Shown here in pieces: positions 16,314-24,547 of a stretch of DNA of 64,000 nucleotides (position 1 is the first letter of the stretch; each line of letters starts with the position of its first letter). The DNA comes from CBDDEC01 sp965198045 (GTDB lineage: Bacteria > Chloroflexota > Dehalococcoidia > UBA2979). The notes beneath the pieces are model-generated. The model was not told where the DNA came from and ran no database searches. It saw only the letters and a program-made list of their open reading frames with translations. The position numbers were made by a program, and so were the translations under genes. The stretch lies in the NCBI GenBank assembly GCA_965198045.1, contig CBDAOL010000003.1, positions 1-64,000 on the forward strand, given 5' to 3'.

Positions 16314-16873
16314 CGCGCTACCAGCGTCGTGCGCGCCAGGCGGTCGTGCAGCGCTCGCGCGTGCGGGCCGAACACCCAGAGCCACGCCGAGGCGGTAACG
16401 ATCGCCACGACAGCTGCCAGCGCGAACAGCGCAAGCAAGCGCAGCAGCGGCGCCTCACCCAGCCACAGCAGCCCGGCCAGCCAGAGCCAACCAACGAGCC
16501 CTCGGGGATCCAACGCGAGCCGCAGCAATCGGTCGCGGGAGCGTTGCGCCACAACGAGCAGTCCCGCATGACGCTGGCCCGGCGTCGCACCCTCGAGGCT
16601 GTGCAACGCCAGCCATGCCAGCCAGGCCGGCACGACGCCGCCGACGAGGGCCATGGCGATCGCCGCGTCGCCGTCGCCGATGTCCATGCGCCCCGCCTCG
16701 GTCCGCGCGACGAGCCAGATCACGGCGAGCGCGGCGACGATGGTCTCGGCGGCCAGGAGGGCGCCCAGGTCGCGGCCGAGCGCACGAAGGCGCGTCCACC
16801 GCGCCACGGGTGCGGCGCTGGTCGAGGGGGGCGGGGCTGAAGTCGGGCCGGCGTCTACTTCCTGGAGCGACAT
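16310..16873 (-). CDS. RDD-family membrane protein
   Basis: 187-residue polytopic protein with about four hydrophobic segments (ALLAAETIVAALAVIWLVA, ALVGGVVPAWLAWLAL, GLVGWLWLAGLLWL and LLALFALAAVVAIVTASAWLWVF). EGATPGQRHAGLLVV matches the conserved (G)xTxGKxxxGLxVV loop of RDD proteins. The stop overlaps the start of the repeat-bearing membrane protein as ATGA, so the two may act together in the membrane. Function of RDD proteins is generally transport-related or accessory; nothing more can be said here. Confidence 0.65.
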   Translation of the reverse strand: MSLQEVDAGPTSAPPPSTSAAPVARWTRLRALGRDLGALLAAETIVAALAVIWLVARTEAGRMDIGDGDAAIAMALVGGVVPAWLAWLALHSLEGATPGQRHAGLLVVAQRSRDRLLRLALDPRGLVGWLWLAGLLWLGEAPLLRLLALFALAAVVAIVTASAWLWVFGPHARALHDRLARTTLVAR

Positions 16874-16967
16874 CGCGACCGATCATACGCGGGTCGGACC
16901 GGCGTTCGGTGCGAGCGACCGCGGCGCCCCGTATCGTGGGATCCAGACCCACCCGGAGAGGACGCTC

Positions 16968-18110
16968 GTGGCGGAACACGAACGAGGCGCGGACCGACGC
17001 CGGCTGGCGATCGTCGTGGCCGTCTTCATTGTCGCCGCGCTCCTCGTCGGGAGCGCCGCGGCCATCCGCGATGCCCGCTCGGGCGACCGCTTCGACCTTG
17101 TGCGCTGGGAGCGCAACACGCTGCTCGGCAAGCTCGTCCACGCCATCGGCGCACCGCTGCGCGACGACCGCGACGCGGACGAGGCGATCGCCGAGTACTT
17201 CGCGCTCGACGATCGGTCGGTCGAGGGCGGCGACATCGAGAACGCCGTCGAGGCCTCGATCGAGGGCCGCATCGACGCGGTGTTGCAGGACCTCGGCCTG
17301 AACGCCCGCCTGCCGCTGCTCGGGCCACTCTCGATCTGGCCGCCGGTCGATGTGGAGCTGGTGACGCCGCCGCGCGTGCTCGTGACCTCGCCGCGCAACC
17401 ACATCGAGCGCCGGTCGACGAGCCTGCTGCGACCCGACCTCACCCTCGAGGGCATCGAGTCCATCGAGCGGGACGCCGAGGCCGACGATGGCGACATCGC
17501 GGCGCTCGTCGTGCGCTCCGGCGGCATCGCGACCTATCCGGCGATCGTCACAGACACGCGCTCCTACCGAGGCACGCTGGAGACCGCGGCGCACGAGTGG
17601 GTGCACCACTACCTCGCGTTCTATCCCCTGGGGGTGCGCTACTTCCTGTCGAGCGATGTCCAGTCGATCAACGAGACGGTGGCCGACATCGTGGGCGACG
17701 AGGTCGGGGCGATGGTGATCGAACGCTTCGGCGATCCAACGACCCCAGCGCCACCCGGCGAGCCGCCTTCGGTCGACCGTAACGAGGTGCTGCGGGACCT
17801 TCGCATCGAGGTCGATGACCTGCTCGCGGTGGGCCTCGTCGAGGAGGCCGAGCGGCGCATGAACCATGTCCGTGACGAGCTGTGCGCGGCTGGCGTCTGC
17901 ATCCGCAAGATCAACCAGGCGTTCTTCGCCTGGTTCGGCACGTACGCGGCCCGCCCTGACTCGGTGGACCCGCTCGGCCCGCAGCTGCGCGAGCTCCGCG
18001 CGCTGTCGTCAGACCTCGGCGACTTTCTCGCACGGGTGCGCGGCGCGGGCGGACGCGATGACATCGAGGCACTGGTCGAGGCGGCGCGGGCGGAGTCAGG
18101 CGCGGGCTAG
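16968..18110 (+). CDS. Membrane-anchored zinc metalloprotease-like protein (HEXXH)
   Basis: 380-residue protein with one N-terminal transmembrane helix (LAIVVAVFIVAALLVGSAAA) and an extracytoplasmic domain. ETAAHEWVHHYLAFYPLG holds the zinc motif HEWVH (His209, Glu210, His213), and INETVADIVGDEVG about 25 residues later supplies an acidic residue placed like the third ligand of gluzincins. GTG at 16968 is selected for its GGAGAGG 6 bases upstream; the upstream open frame is antisense to the RDD gene. It diverges from that gene. I do not recognise a named family; a conserved peptidase-like protein is the best description. Confidence 0.68.
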   Translation: MAEHERGADRRRLAIVVAVFIVAALLVGSAAAIRDARSGDRFDLVRWERNTLLGKLVHAIGAPLRDDRDADEAIAEYFALDDRSVEGGDIENAVEASIEGRIDAVLQDLGLNARLPLLGPLSIWPPVDVELVTPPRVLVTSPRNHIERRSTSLLRPDLTLEGIESIERDAEADDGDIAALVVRSGGIATYPAIVTDTRSYRGTLETAAHEWVHHYLAFYPLGVRYFLSSDVQSINETVADIVGDEVGAMVIERFGDPTTPAPPGEPPSVDRNEVLRDLRIEVDDLLAVGLVEEAERRMNHVRDELCAAGVCIRKINQAFFAWFGTYAARPDSVDPLGPQLRELRALSSDLGDFLARVRGAGGRDDIEALVEAARAESGAG

Positions 18111-18503
18111 CACGCTAACCGAAGGGGCTGGCGCGACGGAGCGCCCCCGGCAAGGCTCGCAAGGTGCGGAGCATGCCGCCGCGCCGGTCACCACGAGCTC
18201 GGCGGATGCGGATGTCGCCGACGCGAGCGCCACGCCGGCGATCGAGGCCGTTCGCCCCGGTCTCATCGGAGGCGTCCGCGCCGGAGAGGGCGTGGTGGGT
18301 GTGGGTGACGTCCTGTCCCATGTGATGATTTTCACGCAATCTGGCGTTCAGTCAAGGCGCCAGCGAGAGTCGCCGCAACCTGCGGCCGTTGGACCTGACA
18401 AACTTTTGGCTCAATCAGACGGCTTCAGGCCGCTGAAACGCCCTCGTCTGGCACTGTAGAAGACGTTCAATCGCGGTCCGCACCTCGAGGGGATCAGCAG
18501 CGC
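18111..18503. other. Intergenic region with one possible small minus-strand ORF
   Basis: Between the metalloprotease and the LysM lipoprotein. The left half holds the possible minus-strand ORF listed separately; the right half (about 18340-18500) is comparatively AT-rich and could carry the lipoprotein promoter, but no convincing -35/-10 pair or terminator was seen. Confidence 0.5.
18115..18339 (-). CDS. Possible small protein, unknown
   Basis: 74 codons from a TTG at 18339 (or 68 from the ATG at 18321, MGQDVTHTHHALSG). The N-terminal half is acidic and His-rich, the C-terminal half Arg-rich (LRALPGALRRASPFG). Third codon positions are almost all G or C, as in the true genes of the window, which is the only support. 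There is no convincing ribosome binding site and no recognised homologue. It may be a gene remnant. Confidence 0.3.
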   Translation of the reverse strand: MRENHHMGQDVTHTHHALSGADASDETGANGLDRRRGARVGDIRIRRARGDRRGGMLRTLRALPGALRRASPFG

Positions 18504-19250
18504 ATGGGTCGAACCCGTCCAGCCCCTCGCTCGCATGCCGCCCGCCTGGTGGCGCTGGTGTTGGCGGCCCTGCTGGTGTTGGCGGCCCTGCTGCTGGTGG
18601 CCGCCTGCGGAGACGATGACGGCGAGGACGCGTCGCAGGCGACGGCTAGCCCGACCCCCGAGGTTCGGAGCTACATCGTCGTGTCCGGCGACACGCTCGA
18701 CGGCATCGCCGCCCGCCTCGGCGTCTCGGTAGCCGAACTCGTCGTCGCGAACGAGATCGCGGATCCGAACCTGATCGCTGTCGGCCAGGTGCTCTTGCTC
18801 CCGCGCGATGAGCCCGCGACCGCCGCCGGTTCGCCGCCGGCACCCTTGACCTGCGCCGAACACCGCATGCTCGTCGAGGATGCCGCCGCGGCGGCGGAGC
18901 TGATCGATCAGGCTTCCACGCGCGGCGCAGGGATGCAGTACACACCCTTCCTCGAAGAGATCGACCCGGTGAGCGGCCTGCTCGTACGACGCTCGGAAGC
19001 CGCGCCCGCGGAGCTCGATACGCTGCTGCGCGTGCTCGCCAGGCTCGCCATCGACGCCACGCGCCTGGGCCTCGGACAGGTCACGGCGGCCGACGCCGCC
19101 GTCGCCGAGACGACCGCGGAACTCCGCGCGGCAAGCGACCGTGTGCTCGCCGACGTCTGTGCCACCTCGAACGCTCCCGAGCCATCGAGGCCGTTGCCGG
19201 ACGCCGACGAGCGTCCGGTTCACCCGAGCCGGGAGACGGGAGTAGCATGA
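18504..19250 (+). CDS. LysM-domain lipoprotein
   Basis: 248-residue secreted lipoprotein: Arg-rich n-region, a long Leu/Ala core and lipobox LVAAC (Cys near residue 35), then an acidic and Ser/Thr/Pro linker. A single LysM domain (YIVVSGDTLDGIAARLGVSVAELVVANEI through VGQVLLLP, about residues 57-95) should bind peptidoglycan or chitin-like glycan. The remaining helical region (about 110-225) is not recognised. The coding sequence of the signal peptide contains an 18-bp direct duplication. Monocistronic as far as can be seen. Confidence 0.8.
   Translation: MGRTRPAPRSHAARLVALVLAALLVLAALLLVAACGDDDGEDASQATASPTPEVRSYIVVSGDTLDGIAARLGVSVAELVVANEIADPNLIAVGQVLLLPRDEPATAAGSPPAPLTCAEHRMLVEDAAAAAELIDQASTRGAGMQYTPFLEEIDPVSGLLVRRSEAAPAELDTLLRVLARLAIDATRLGLGQVTAADAAVAETTAELRAASDRVLADVCATSNAPEPSRPLPDADERPVHPSRETGVA
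18557..18592. repeat. 18-bp tandem duplication in signal peptide
   Basis: Two identical copies of an 18-base unit (18557-18574 and 18575-18592) encode VLAALL twice in the hydrophobic core of the lipoprotein signal peptide. In frame, so only the length of the core is altered. Confidence 0.9.
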
Positions 19251-19290
19251 GCGCCGGGCCGCCGTCAGAGCGGCCGGGACGGGGGTCGCC

Positions 19291-20325
19291 ATGGGTAGCC
19301 AGGAACTCGCAGCCGTCGCCGAGGCGATGGTGCAGCCCGGCAAGGGCATCCTCGCCGCGGACGAGTCCGCCGGCACCATCGAGCGCCGTCTGACGAGCAT
19401 CGACACCCCCTCGACGGAGGCCAACCGGCGCGCCTGGCGCGAACTGCTGTTCACCTCGCCCGGCATTGGCGACTCCATCAGCGGTGTCATCCTCTTCGAC
19501 GAGACGATCCGGCAGGAGACCAGCGCCGGCCGCCGCATGGTCGACGTGCTGTCCGATGCGGGCGTGATCGCCGGCATCAAGATCGATCTGGGCGCCAAAG
19601 ACCTCGCCGGCCACCCAGGCGAGACGGTCACGGAAGGCCTCGATGGCCTGCGCGACCGCCTCGTCGAGTATCGCGAGCTGGGCGCGCAGTTCACCAAATG
19701 GCGCGCCGTCATCAACATCGGCGAGGGCCTGCCCTCGAGGACGGCGATCCAGGTCAACGCGCACGCGTTGGGCCGCATGGCGGCGCTGTCGCAGGAGAGC
19801 GGTCTTGTCCCGATCGTCGAGCCCGAGGTGCTGATGGACGGCGATCATTCGATCGAGCGTTGTTTCGAGGTCACCGAGGACGCGTTGCGCGCGACCTTCG
19901 GGGAACTCGCCTCGCAAGGCGTCGAGCTCGAGGGGATCGTGCTCAAGCCAAACATGGTGCTGTCGGGCGCAGACGCCTCCAACCGCGCGCCCGCTGAGGA
20001 GGTGGCCGACGCGACGATTCGCTGCTTCCTGCGGGCGGTCCCCGGCGCCGTGCCGGGTATCGCGTTCCTCTCTGGCGGCCAGTCGGACGAGGAGGCCACG
20101 GATAACCTCGACGCGATGAACCGTTCGAGCCTGCGACAGCCCTGGGAGCTGACGTTCTCGTACGGGCGCGCCTTGCAGGCGACGCCGCTCACGGTCTGGG
20201 GCGGGGCGGCGGACAACGTCCCGGCCGCGCAGGAAGCGCTTCTCCACCGGGCTCGCGTCACCGCGGCCGCCCGCCGAGGCGAGTACACGCGCGCGATGGA
20301 GACCGAGGCGGCCACGACGGTCTGA
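19291..20325 (+). CDS. Class I fructose-bisphosphate aldolase
   Basis: Schiff-base aldolase of glycolysis/gluconeogenesis (fructose 1,6-bisphosphate to dihydroxyacetone phosphate and glyceraldehyde 3-phosphate), of the animal/plant-like class I family at the usual length of 344 residues. Signatures: GKGILAADESAGTIERR (about residues 18-34), GIKIDLG, FTKWRAVINIG, IVEPEVLMDGDHSIE, and GIVLKPNMVLSG with the Schiff-base Lys219, then FLSGGQSDEEAT. The ATG is preceded by GGGACGGGGG. It stands alone between the LysM lipoprotein and a methyltransferase. Confidence 0.95.
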   Translation: MGSQELAAVAEAMVQPGKGILAADESAGTIERRLTSIDTPSTEANRRAWRELLFTSPGIGDSISGVILFDETIRQETSAGRRMVDVLSDAGVIAGIKIDLGAKDLAGHPGETVTEGLDGLRDRLVEYRELGAQFTKWRAVINIGEGLPSRTAIQVNAHALGRMAALSQESGLVPIVEPEVLMDGDHSIERCFEVTEDALRATFGELASQGVELEGIVLKPNMVLSGADASNRAPAEEVADATIRCFLRAVPGAVPGIAFLSGGQSDEEATDNLDAMNRSSLRQPWELTFSYGRALQATPLTVWGGAADNVPAAQEALLHRARVTAAARRGEYTRAMETEAATTV

Positions 20326-20397
20326 CCGTCCGAGCCCCATCGGCCACGCGCGCGTGACCCACGCCGCTATCCTCGATCGGTACGCCGGGGGACCGCG

Positions 20398-21672
20398 TTG
20401 ACGAAAGCAGTCGAGGCAGACAGCGCGCTCGAGGACACGCCCGACGCCGTGCGTTCGATCGTCCTCGACGATGGCGCGTTTGTCCGCGCGACGTTCGGCG
20501 GACGCCGTCGCGGGCACGAGATCGACTGGCAGCCTGTGGTCGTGCGCCCGGTCATGCTGCGCGCCGGCCGGCAGCTGCAGTTCACGTACACGGAGGGCGA
20601 ACAAGAGCGGGCTCGCAACGCGCACGGCGCCGAGGCACGCGAACTCCTCGACGAGCTGCTCGCAGCGCCGTTCCGCCGCATCGACCTGCACACCACCGGC
20701 GAGCAGGTGCAGGTGCGCATCAGCAACCGCGGTGTGCCGCGGTTGACGCGGTCAGCGAACGGGGCGGAGCTCGTTGCCGACCTCGCGCACGATCGCGAGC
20801 GCGAGCGCCTCTTGCCCCTGCGCGACGCCGAGGGCCGCCCTGACCCGTTCCTGACCTCGATCGGTGTGCTCACGGCGGACGGGCGCGTGCGGGCTGACCG
20901 CTCGCGCAAGCTGCGCCAGATCGACCACTTCCTGCGCATCGTGCGCGACGCGCTTGACCTCGACGGCGCCGGGGAGCGGGCACGGCCGCTCGAGCTGTTG
21001 GATGCCGGCTGCGGGCGCAGCGAGCTGAGCTTCGCCATCGTTCACTATCTGCGGAACGTGCGAGGCATCGACTGCCGTCTCGTGGGCGTCGATGCGAACG
21101 CGCAACTGGTCACCCAGCAGGAGCAGCGGGCTCGCGCCCTCGGCTGGGACGGCCTCGAGTTCCACTCGAGCGCCATCGTCGATTACACGCCCTCGGACGC
21201 CGCGCCCGATGTCGTGCTGTCGCTGCACGCCTGTGACACCGCGACCGACGAGGCGATCGTGCAGGGGATGCGCTGGGGTGCTGCGCTGATCCTGGCCGTT
21301 CCGTGCTGCCACCACGACCTGCAAGCGCAGGCAGCGTCGACGGAGGGCGCGGCCGAGGGGCTGCGGCCGCTGTGGCGTCACGGCATCCTGCGCGAGCAGG
21401 CGCTCGATCTCGCGACCGACGCGCTGCGGGCCCAGTTGTTGCGCCTCGCCGGATACCGCACCGATGTCATCGAGTTCATCGACGCCGAGGACACGCTGCG
21501 TAACCAGATGATCCGCGCCGCACGCGGGGCCGGCACTGCGCCGGCGGCCCTCGTTGGCGAATATCGGTCGCTGACGCGGCTGCTCGGCGTGACGCCACAC
21601 CTCGAACGGTTGCTGGCGCAGGACGCCGGCGCGGCGGAGATGCCGGCCGGCTTCTTCGAGGGCGCTTCGTAG
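20398..21672 (+). CDS. SAM-dependent methyltransferase (Methyltransf_32-like)
   Basis: 424-residue protein with an N-terminal unrecognised region of about 190 residues and a C-terminal Rossmann methyltransferase domain: motif I LLDAGCGRSELSFA (about 200-213), acidic motif LVGVDANAQLV, LSLHACDTATDEAI, and AVPCCHHDLQ, the cysteine-histidine stretch typical of the Methyltransf_32 group. That group includes putative RNA or protein methyltransferases; the substrate is not known here. The start is a TTG at 20398 with GGGGGA upstream. Confidence 0.78.
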   Translation: MTKAVEADSALEDTPDAVRSIVLDDGAFVRATFGGRRRGHEIDWQPVVVRPVMLRAGRQLQFTYTEGEQERARNAHGAEARELLDELLAAPFRRIDLHTTGEQVQVRISNRGVPRLTRSANGAELVADLAHDRERERLLPLRDAEGRPDPFLTSIGVLTADGRVRADRSRKLRQIDHFLRIVRDALDLDGAGERARPLELLDAGCGRSELSFAIVHYLRNVRGIDCRLVGVDANAQLVTQQEQRARALGWDGLEFHSSAIVDYTPSDAAPDVVLSLHACDTATDEAIVQGMRWGAALILAVPCCHHDLQAQAASTEGAAEGLRPLWRHGILREQALDLATDALRAQLLRLAGYRTDVIEFIDAEDTLRNQMIRAARGAGTAPAALVGEYRSLTRLLGVTPHLERLLAQDAGAAEMPAGFFEGAS

Positions 21673-22013
21673 GCAGGCTCGTCGAGGTGAGGTGAGGTGA
21701 GGTGGGTGGCGGCGCCGAGCGGTCCCTCGCCCGGCGTCACCGTCGATCCACCTCGCGCGTCGCGAACGCCGCCGCAGGGCGGCCGCCTCACGCGGGGTGC
21801 ACGGCAGGGCCGCGTCAGGTGTGTGAGCGCACCCAACGTAGCGAGAGCCCGGCCCGCCGCCATCGGGGGGATCCACTAGTTCCTCGAACGCCCTCGCTGG
21901 TGCGCTGACCAGAGTCGCACGGCGAAGCCATCGAGGATGGATCATGCAGGGGGGCTTGCGTACGATTGCGGCGGCCGTACCCGATGGGCGGCGCAGGCGG
22001 AGGACGCCGCAGC
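21673..22013. other. Intergenic region with pentamer repeat and polylinker-like string
   Basis: No gene with convincing codon bias. Contains four copies of GAGGT at 21684-21703 and, at 21866-21882, a 17-base string with adjacent BamHI and SpeI sites. The following ferredoxin gene must have its promoter here, but none stands out. Confidence 0.5.
21684..21703. repeat. (GAGGT)4 microsatellite
   Basis: Four perfect tandem copies of GAGGT just after the methyltransferase stop, followed by GGGTGG. Intergenic, no known role. Confidence 0.9.
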
Positions 22014-23255
22014 TTGACGTTCGTCATTACCTCGCCCTGTATCGACACCAAGGATCAGTCCTGCGTCGAGGTCTGTCCGGTCGACTGCATCCAGTTCGAC
22101 GGCGATGCCGACCGCATGCTCTACATCGACCCGATCGACTGCATCGACTGCGGCGCGTGCGAGCCGGCCTGCCCGGTGGACGCGATCTTCACCGAAGACA
22201 CCGTCCCGGCCGAGGAGCAGCGCTTCACCCAGATCAACGAACTCTGGTTCCAGGACCCGGCCGCCGCGCGTGCCATGGTCGGCGGCGATGCCGCTCCGGC
22301 CGCGCCGGCTCCCGCGCCCGCGGAGCCAGCGCCCGCCGAGGAAACGCCGGCCGCCGAGGCCGAGCCCGTCGCCGAGACGCCCGAGGTCCCGGCTGAAGCC
22401 GCGCCGGCGACCGAACCCGTCGCGCCTGCGGCAGCGGTTGCGCCTGCCGCCCCCGCGCCCGTCGCCGACATTGCGCAGGTGCCCGCCACCCCCTCGCCCG
22501 ACTCGCACGGCACGGAGCCGGTCGTTCCGCACTACGCGCAGCCGTCGCCGGTCAGCTTCGTGCTGCTCGTCGTGTTCGTCGGCGCGTTCTTTACGATGTG
22601 GATCTTCCCCGGTCCGATCTGGATCGACATCACGGACGGCAGCCTCCGCATCTTCGGCGAGGACTGGCGACCGCTGCAGATCGGCGCGGGTGTCCTCGTG
22701 CTGCTGCCGGTGGCGATCGGTGCGCTCCTGCTCTTCCTTGGGATGCAGGCGGGCACACTGGCTCGCTTCGCCGCTACGCACGAGCGCAACCTGGCGCCGT
22801 GGCGCGAGCCGGGTGTCGACTGGCGGCGCAGCGAGGAGTCGCGCCGCTACGACCTCGCCCAGGTCGTCCAGACGATCGCCGAGGACCGCTTCGCCTTCCC
22901 CAGCGAGGAGAGCCCGGACCTCCAGACCTACGTCAATCTGCCCGAGCCCATGATGGCCATCGAGGTCGGCGCTGGGCTCAGCGGCGAGAAGCTGTTCCCC
23001 GACATCGTCGTGCTCGAGCAGCCGGGGGCCTACCCGGTCGCGATCGGTCAGGTCGAGTCGCGGGAGACGGTGACGCGCGATCAGGCCACCTACGTGTGGG
23101 CTCGCCTCGAGAACAAAACCACGCCGCTCTACCTCTACGTGCCGGCCGGGATGCTCTCCCGCGCGAAGGACTACTGCCGTGCCGCCGGGGTGAAGAACGT
23201 GAAGTTCCGCACCTGGCGTCGCCAGCCGCAGCGGATGGCCGTTCGCGAGTTCTGA
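22014..23255 (+). CDS. Seven-iron ferredoxin fused to a membrane segment and an unknown C-terminal domain
   Basis: 413-residue fusion. Residues 1-75 are a complete FdxA-like 7Fe ferredoxin: Cys9, 17, 21 and 25, then CIDCGACEPACP with Cys43, 46, 49 and 53. Residues about 80-165 are an Ala/Pro/Glu linker. Two hydrophobic segments follow (VSFVLLVVFVGAFFTMWIF and LQIGAGVLVLLPVAIGALLL), then a soluble C-terminal domain of about 150 residues with PDIVVLEQPGAYPVAIGQVE, faintly like the core of PD-(D/E)xK nucleases. The TTG at 22014 gives the normal ferredoxin N-terminus and has GGAGG about 10 bases before; in-frame starts at 21984 and 21966 are alternatives. Probably a membrane-tethered electron carrier. 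Confidence 0.78.
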   Translation: MTFVITSPCIDTKDQSCVEVCPVDCIQFDGDADRMLYIDPIDCIDCGACEPACPVDAIFTEDTVPAEEQRFTQINELWFQDPAAARAMVGGDAAPAAPAPAPAEPAPAEETPAAEAEPVAETPEVPAEAAPATEPVAPAAAVAPAAPAPVADIAQVPATPSPDSHGTEPVVPHYAQPSPVSFVLLVVFVGAFFTMWIFPGPIWIDITDGSLRIFGEDWRPLQIGAGVLVLLPVAIGALLLFLGMQAGTLARFAATHERNLAPWREPGVDWRRSEESRRYDLAQVVQTIAEDRFAFPSEESPDLQTYVNLPEPMMAIEVGAGLSGEKLFPDIVVLEQPGAYPVAIGQVESRETVTRDQATYVWARLENKTTPLYLYVPAGMLSRAKDYCRAAGVKNVKFRTWRRQPQRMAVREF

Positions 23256-23280
23256 TCCCGTCCGAGGCGAGAGCCCCGGC

Positions 23281-23670
23281 CTACTCGTCCGGGTGCGCCT
23301 CGAGGTACGCGAGGACGAGTTCCGCGAGGATGGAGCGGTGGCACTCCTCGTCCGGGTGCGAGCTGCAGAGCAGTGTGACACCGGTGTAGCGCGCCATCAG
23401 CGCGGCCCAGCGCACGAGGCCATCGCGGTCCGACATCTCCTCGCGGTAGCGCGCGGCGAAGCCGTCCCAATCCACCTCGTCGTCGCGGTAGGCGTCGAGC
23501 AGCTCGTTCGATGGTCCGAGGTCGCGCTCCCACTGATCGACGGCGGCCTTCGGGATGCCGCGCGGCCAGCGCCGCATCACCAGCAGGCGCGGGTAAGTCA
23601 CGCCCGGTGGGTCGTAGACCGAGCCGAGTGCGATGCCCGGCTCGTCGAGGGGAACTCGTTCGCGTGTCAT
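23281..23670 (-). CDS. DUF488 family protein
   Basis: 129-residue protein matching the DUF488 (YeaO-like) family: YPRLLVMRRWPRGIPKAAVD near the start, LGPSNELLDAYRDD and WDGFAARYREEM in the middle, and TLLCSSHPDEECHRSIL near the end. The Cys-His pair of the last motif is conserved in the family. Function is unknown. Its ATG overlaps the stop of the upstream DinB gene as ATGA, so the two are translationally coupled. Confidence 0.75.
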   Translation of the reverse strand: MTRERVPLDEPGIALGSVYDPPGVTYPRLLVMRRWPRGIPKAAVDQWERDLGPSNELLDAYRDDEVDWDGFAARYREEMSDRDGLVRWAALMARYTGVTLLCSSHPDEECHRSILAELVLAYLEAHPDE

Positions 23671-24200
23671 ACCTCGACCTCCCGACCTGAGCTGTGCGGT
23701 AGTCGCCCTGGCAGGCCGAGGTCCGGCGCGCCGACCAGCGAGGCGAGCGTCGCGAGTTCACCGGCGTGACTCCACGTATGCGCCGTGCTGCGCGCGAGCT
23801 GTGCTGCGACTGTACGGCCTGGAACGTGCGAGCTGATCTCGCACGCCAGGTCCGCCTCGGCGAGTGCCGTCACCGTGGCCTCGCTGCGCGCGAACGTGCG
23901 GTCGAGGGCCGCCAGCGCCTCGTCGTAGTCCGGCGTCGAGCGAGGGGCGCCGTGGCTGGCGTTCGCCGCGGCAAGCCAGGCGTCGGGCTCGAGGCCCTGC
24001 AACGCGACGTTCCAGACCAGGTCGTCCTGCGTCGCGATGTGGGCAACGATGAACGATCCCGGGTTGAGGCGTCCGATGGCGCCGCCGCGACCCGGGTTCG
24101 GGACCGCCTCGGCGACGCGCCGGAACTCGTCGCGCGCGTCGAGGAGCAGGCGGACAACCAGCAGCGAGTCGGCAGCAGCGGTCGGAGCGTTCGAGGACAT
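23667..24200 (-). CDS. DinB-like / mycothiol-dependent maleylpyruvate isomerase-like protein
   Basis: 177-residue helical protein with the DinB-superfamily pattern: SFIVAHIATQDDLVWN gives the first His, and AQLARSTAHTWSHAGELATL the HxxxH-type pair near residue 150. Often annotated as DUF664/DinB or maleylpyruvate isomerase-like, metal-binding thiol transferases. The start MSSNAPTAAAD at 24200 is preferred; the longer frame upstream has atypical composition. Overlaps the DUF488 gene by four bases. Confidence 0.62.
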   Translation of the reverse strand: MSSNAPTAAADSLLVVRLLLDARDEFRRVAEAVPNPGRGGAIGRLNPGSFIVAHIATQDDLVWNVALQGLEPDAWLAAANASHGAPRSTPDYDEALAALDRTFARSEATVTALAEADLACEISSHVPGRTVAAQLARSTAHTWSHAGELATLASLVGAPDLGLPGRLPHSSGREVEV

Positions 24201-24259
24201 GCGCGGATGGTAGCCGCGTGGTCGAGCCTCGATCGAACCGAAGCTGGTGAGTCGGAGCG

Positions 24260-24412
24260 CTAGCGGAGTGAGCGAACCGGCGATGCGAGGCGGGGGAAGC
24301 GATCGCCCGAGGCCTCGAGGCGCGGCGCAATGACAGAGCCGCGCAGCCATTGCTGAACCAGGACCACCCCCGCCGCGCCGAACATCACGCCCAACGCCAG
24401 TGCAAACAACAT
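24260..24412 (-). CDS. Small single-span membrane protein
   Basis: 50-residue product: MLFALALGVMFGAAGVVLVQ is a clear transmembrane helix, followed by a basic tail ending ASPVRSLR. It is too short for most gene finders. AAGG abuts the ATG and a GAAC-N4-GTTC palindrome lies 60 bases upstream. Codon bias agrees with the neighbours. Located between serS and the DinB gene on the same strand. No homologue is recognised; small SOS-induced membrane peptides of this design exist in other bacteria, which is analogy only. Confidence 0.42.
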   Translation of the reverse strand: MLFALALGVMFGAAGVVLVQQWLRGSVIAPRLEASGDRFPRLASPVRSLR

Positions 24413-24471
24413 CCTTGAACCCCCGTCTACGTCCGCTCCCAGAACCGCGGGGAGCAGGCGACATCCCGCCC

Positions 24472-24485
24472 AGAACGTCTGTTCG
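24472..24485. promoter_or_regulatory. LexA-type palindrome (candidate SOS box)
   Basis: AGAACGTCTGTTCG: half-sites GAAC and GTTC spaced by 4 bases, close to the Gram-positive LexA consensus CGAACnnnnGTTCG. It lies 60 bases before the small membrane protein on the minus strand. A second copy in the window (30790-30803) shares GAAC-RTCT-GTTCGC. Confidence 0.45.
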
Positions 24486-24547
24486 CATAGATTAGAACAA
24501 GTGTGCGGATCGCGTCAAGGCCAGCCTCGACGGCGCTACTGAGCTGC

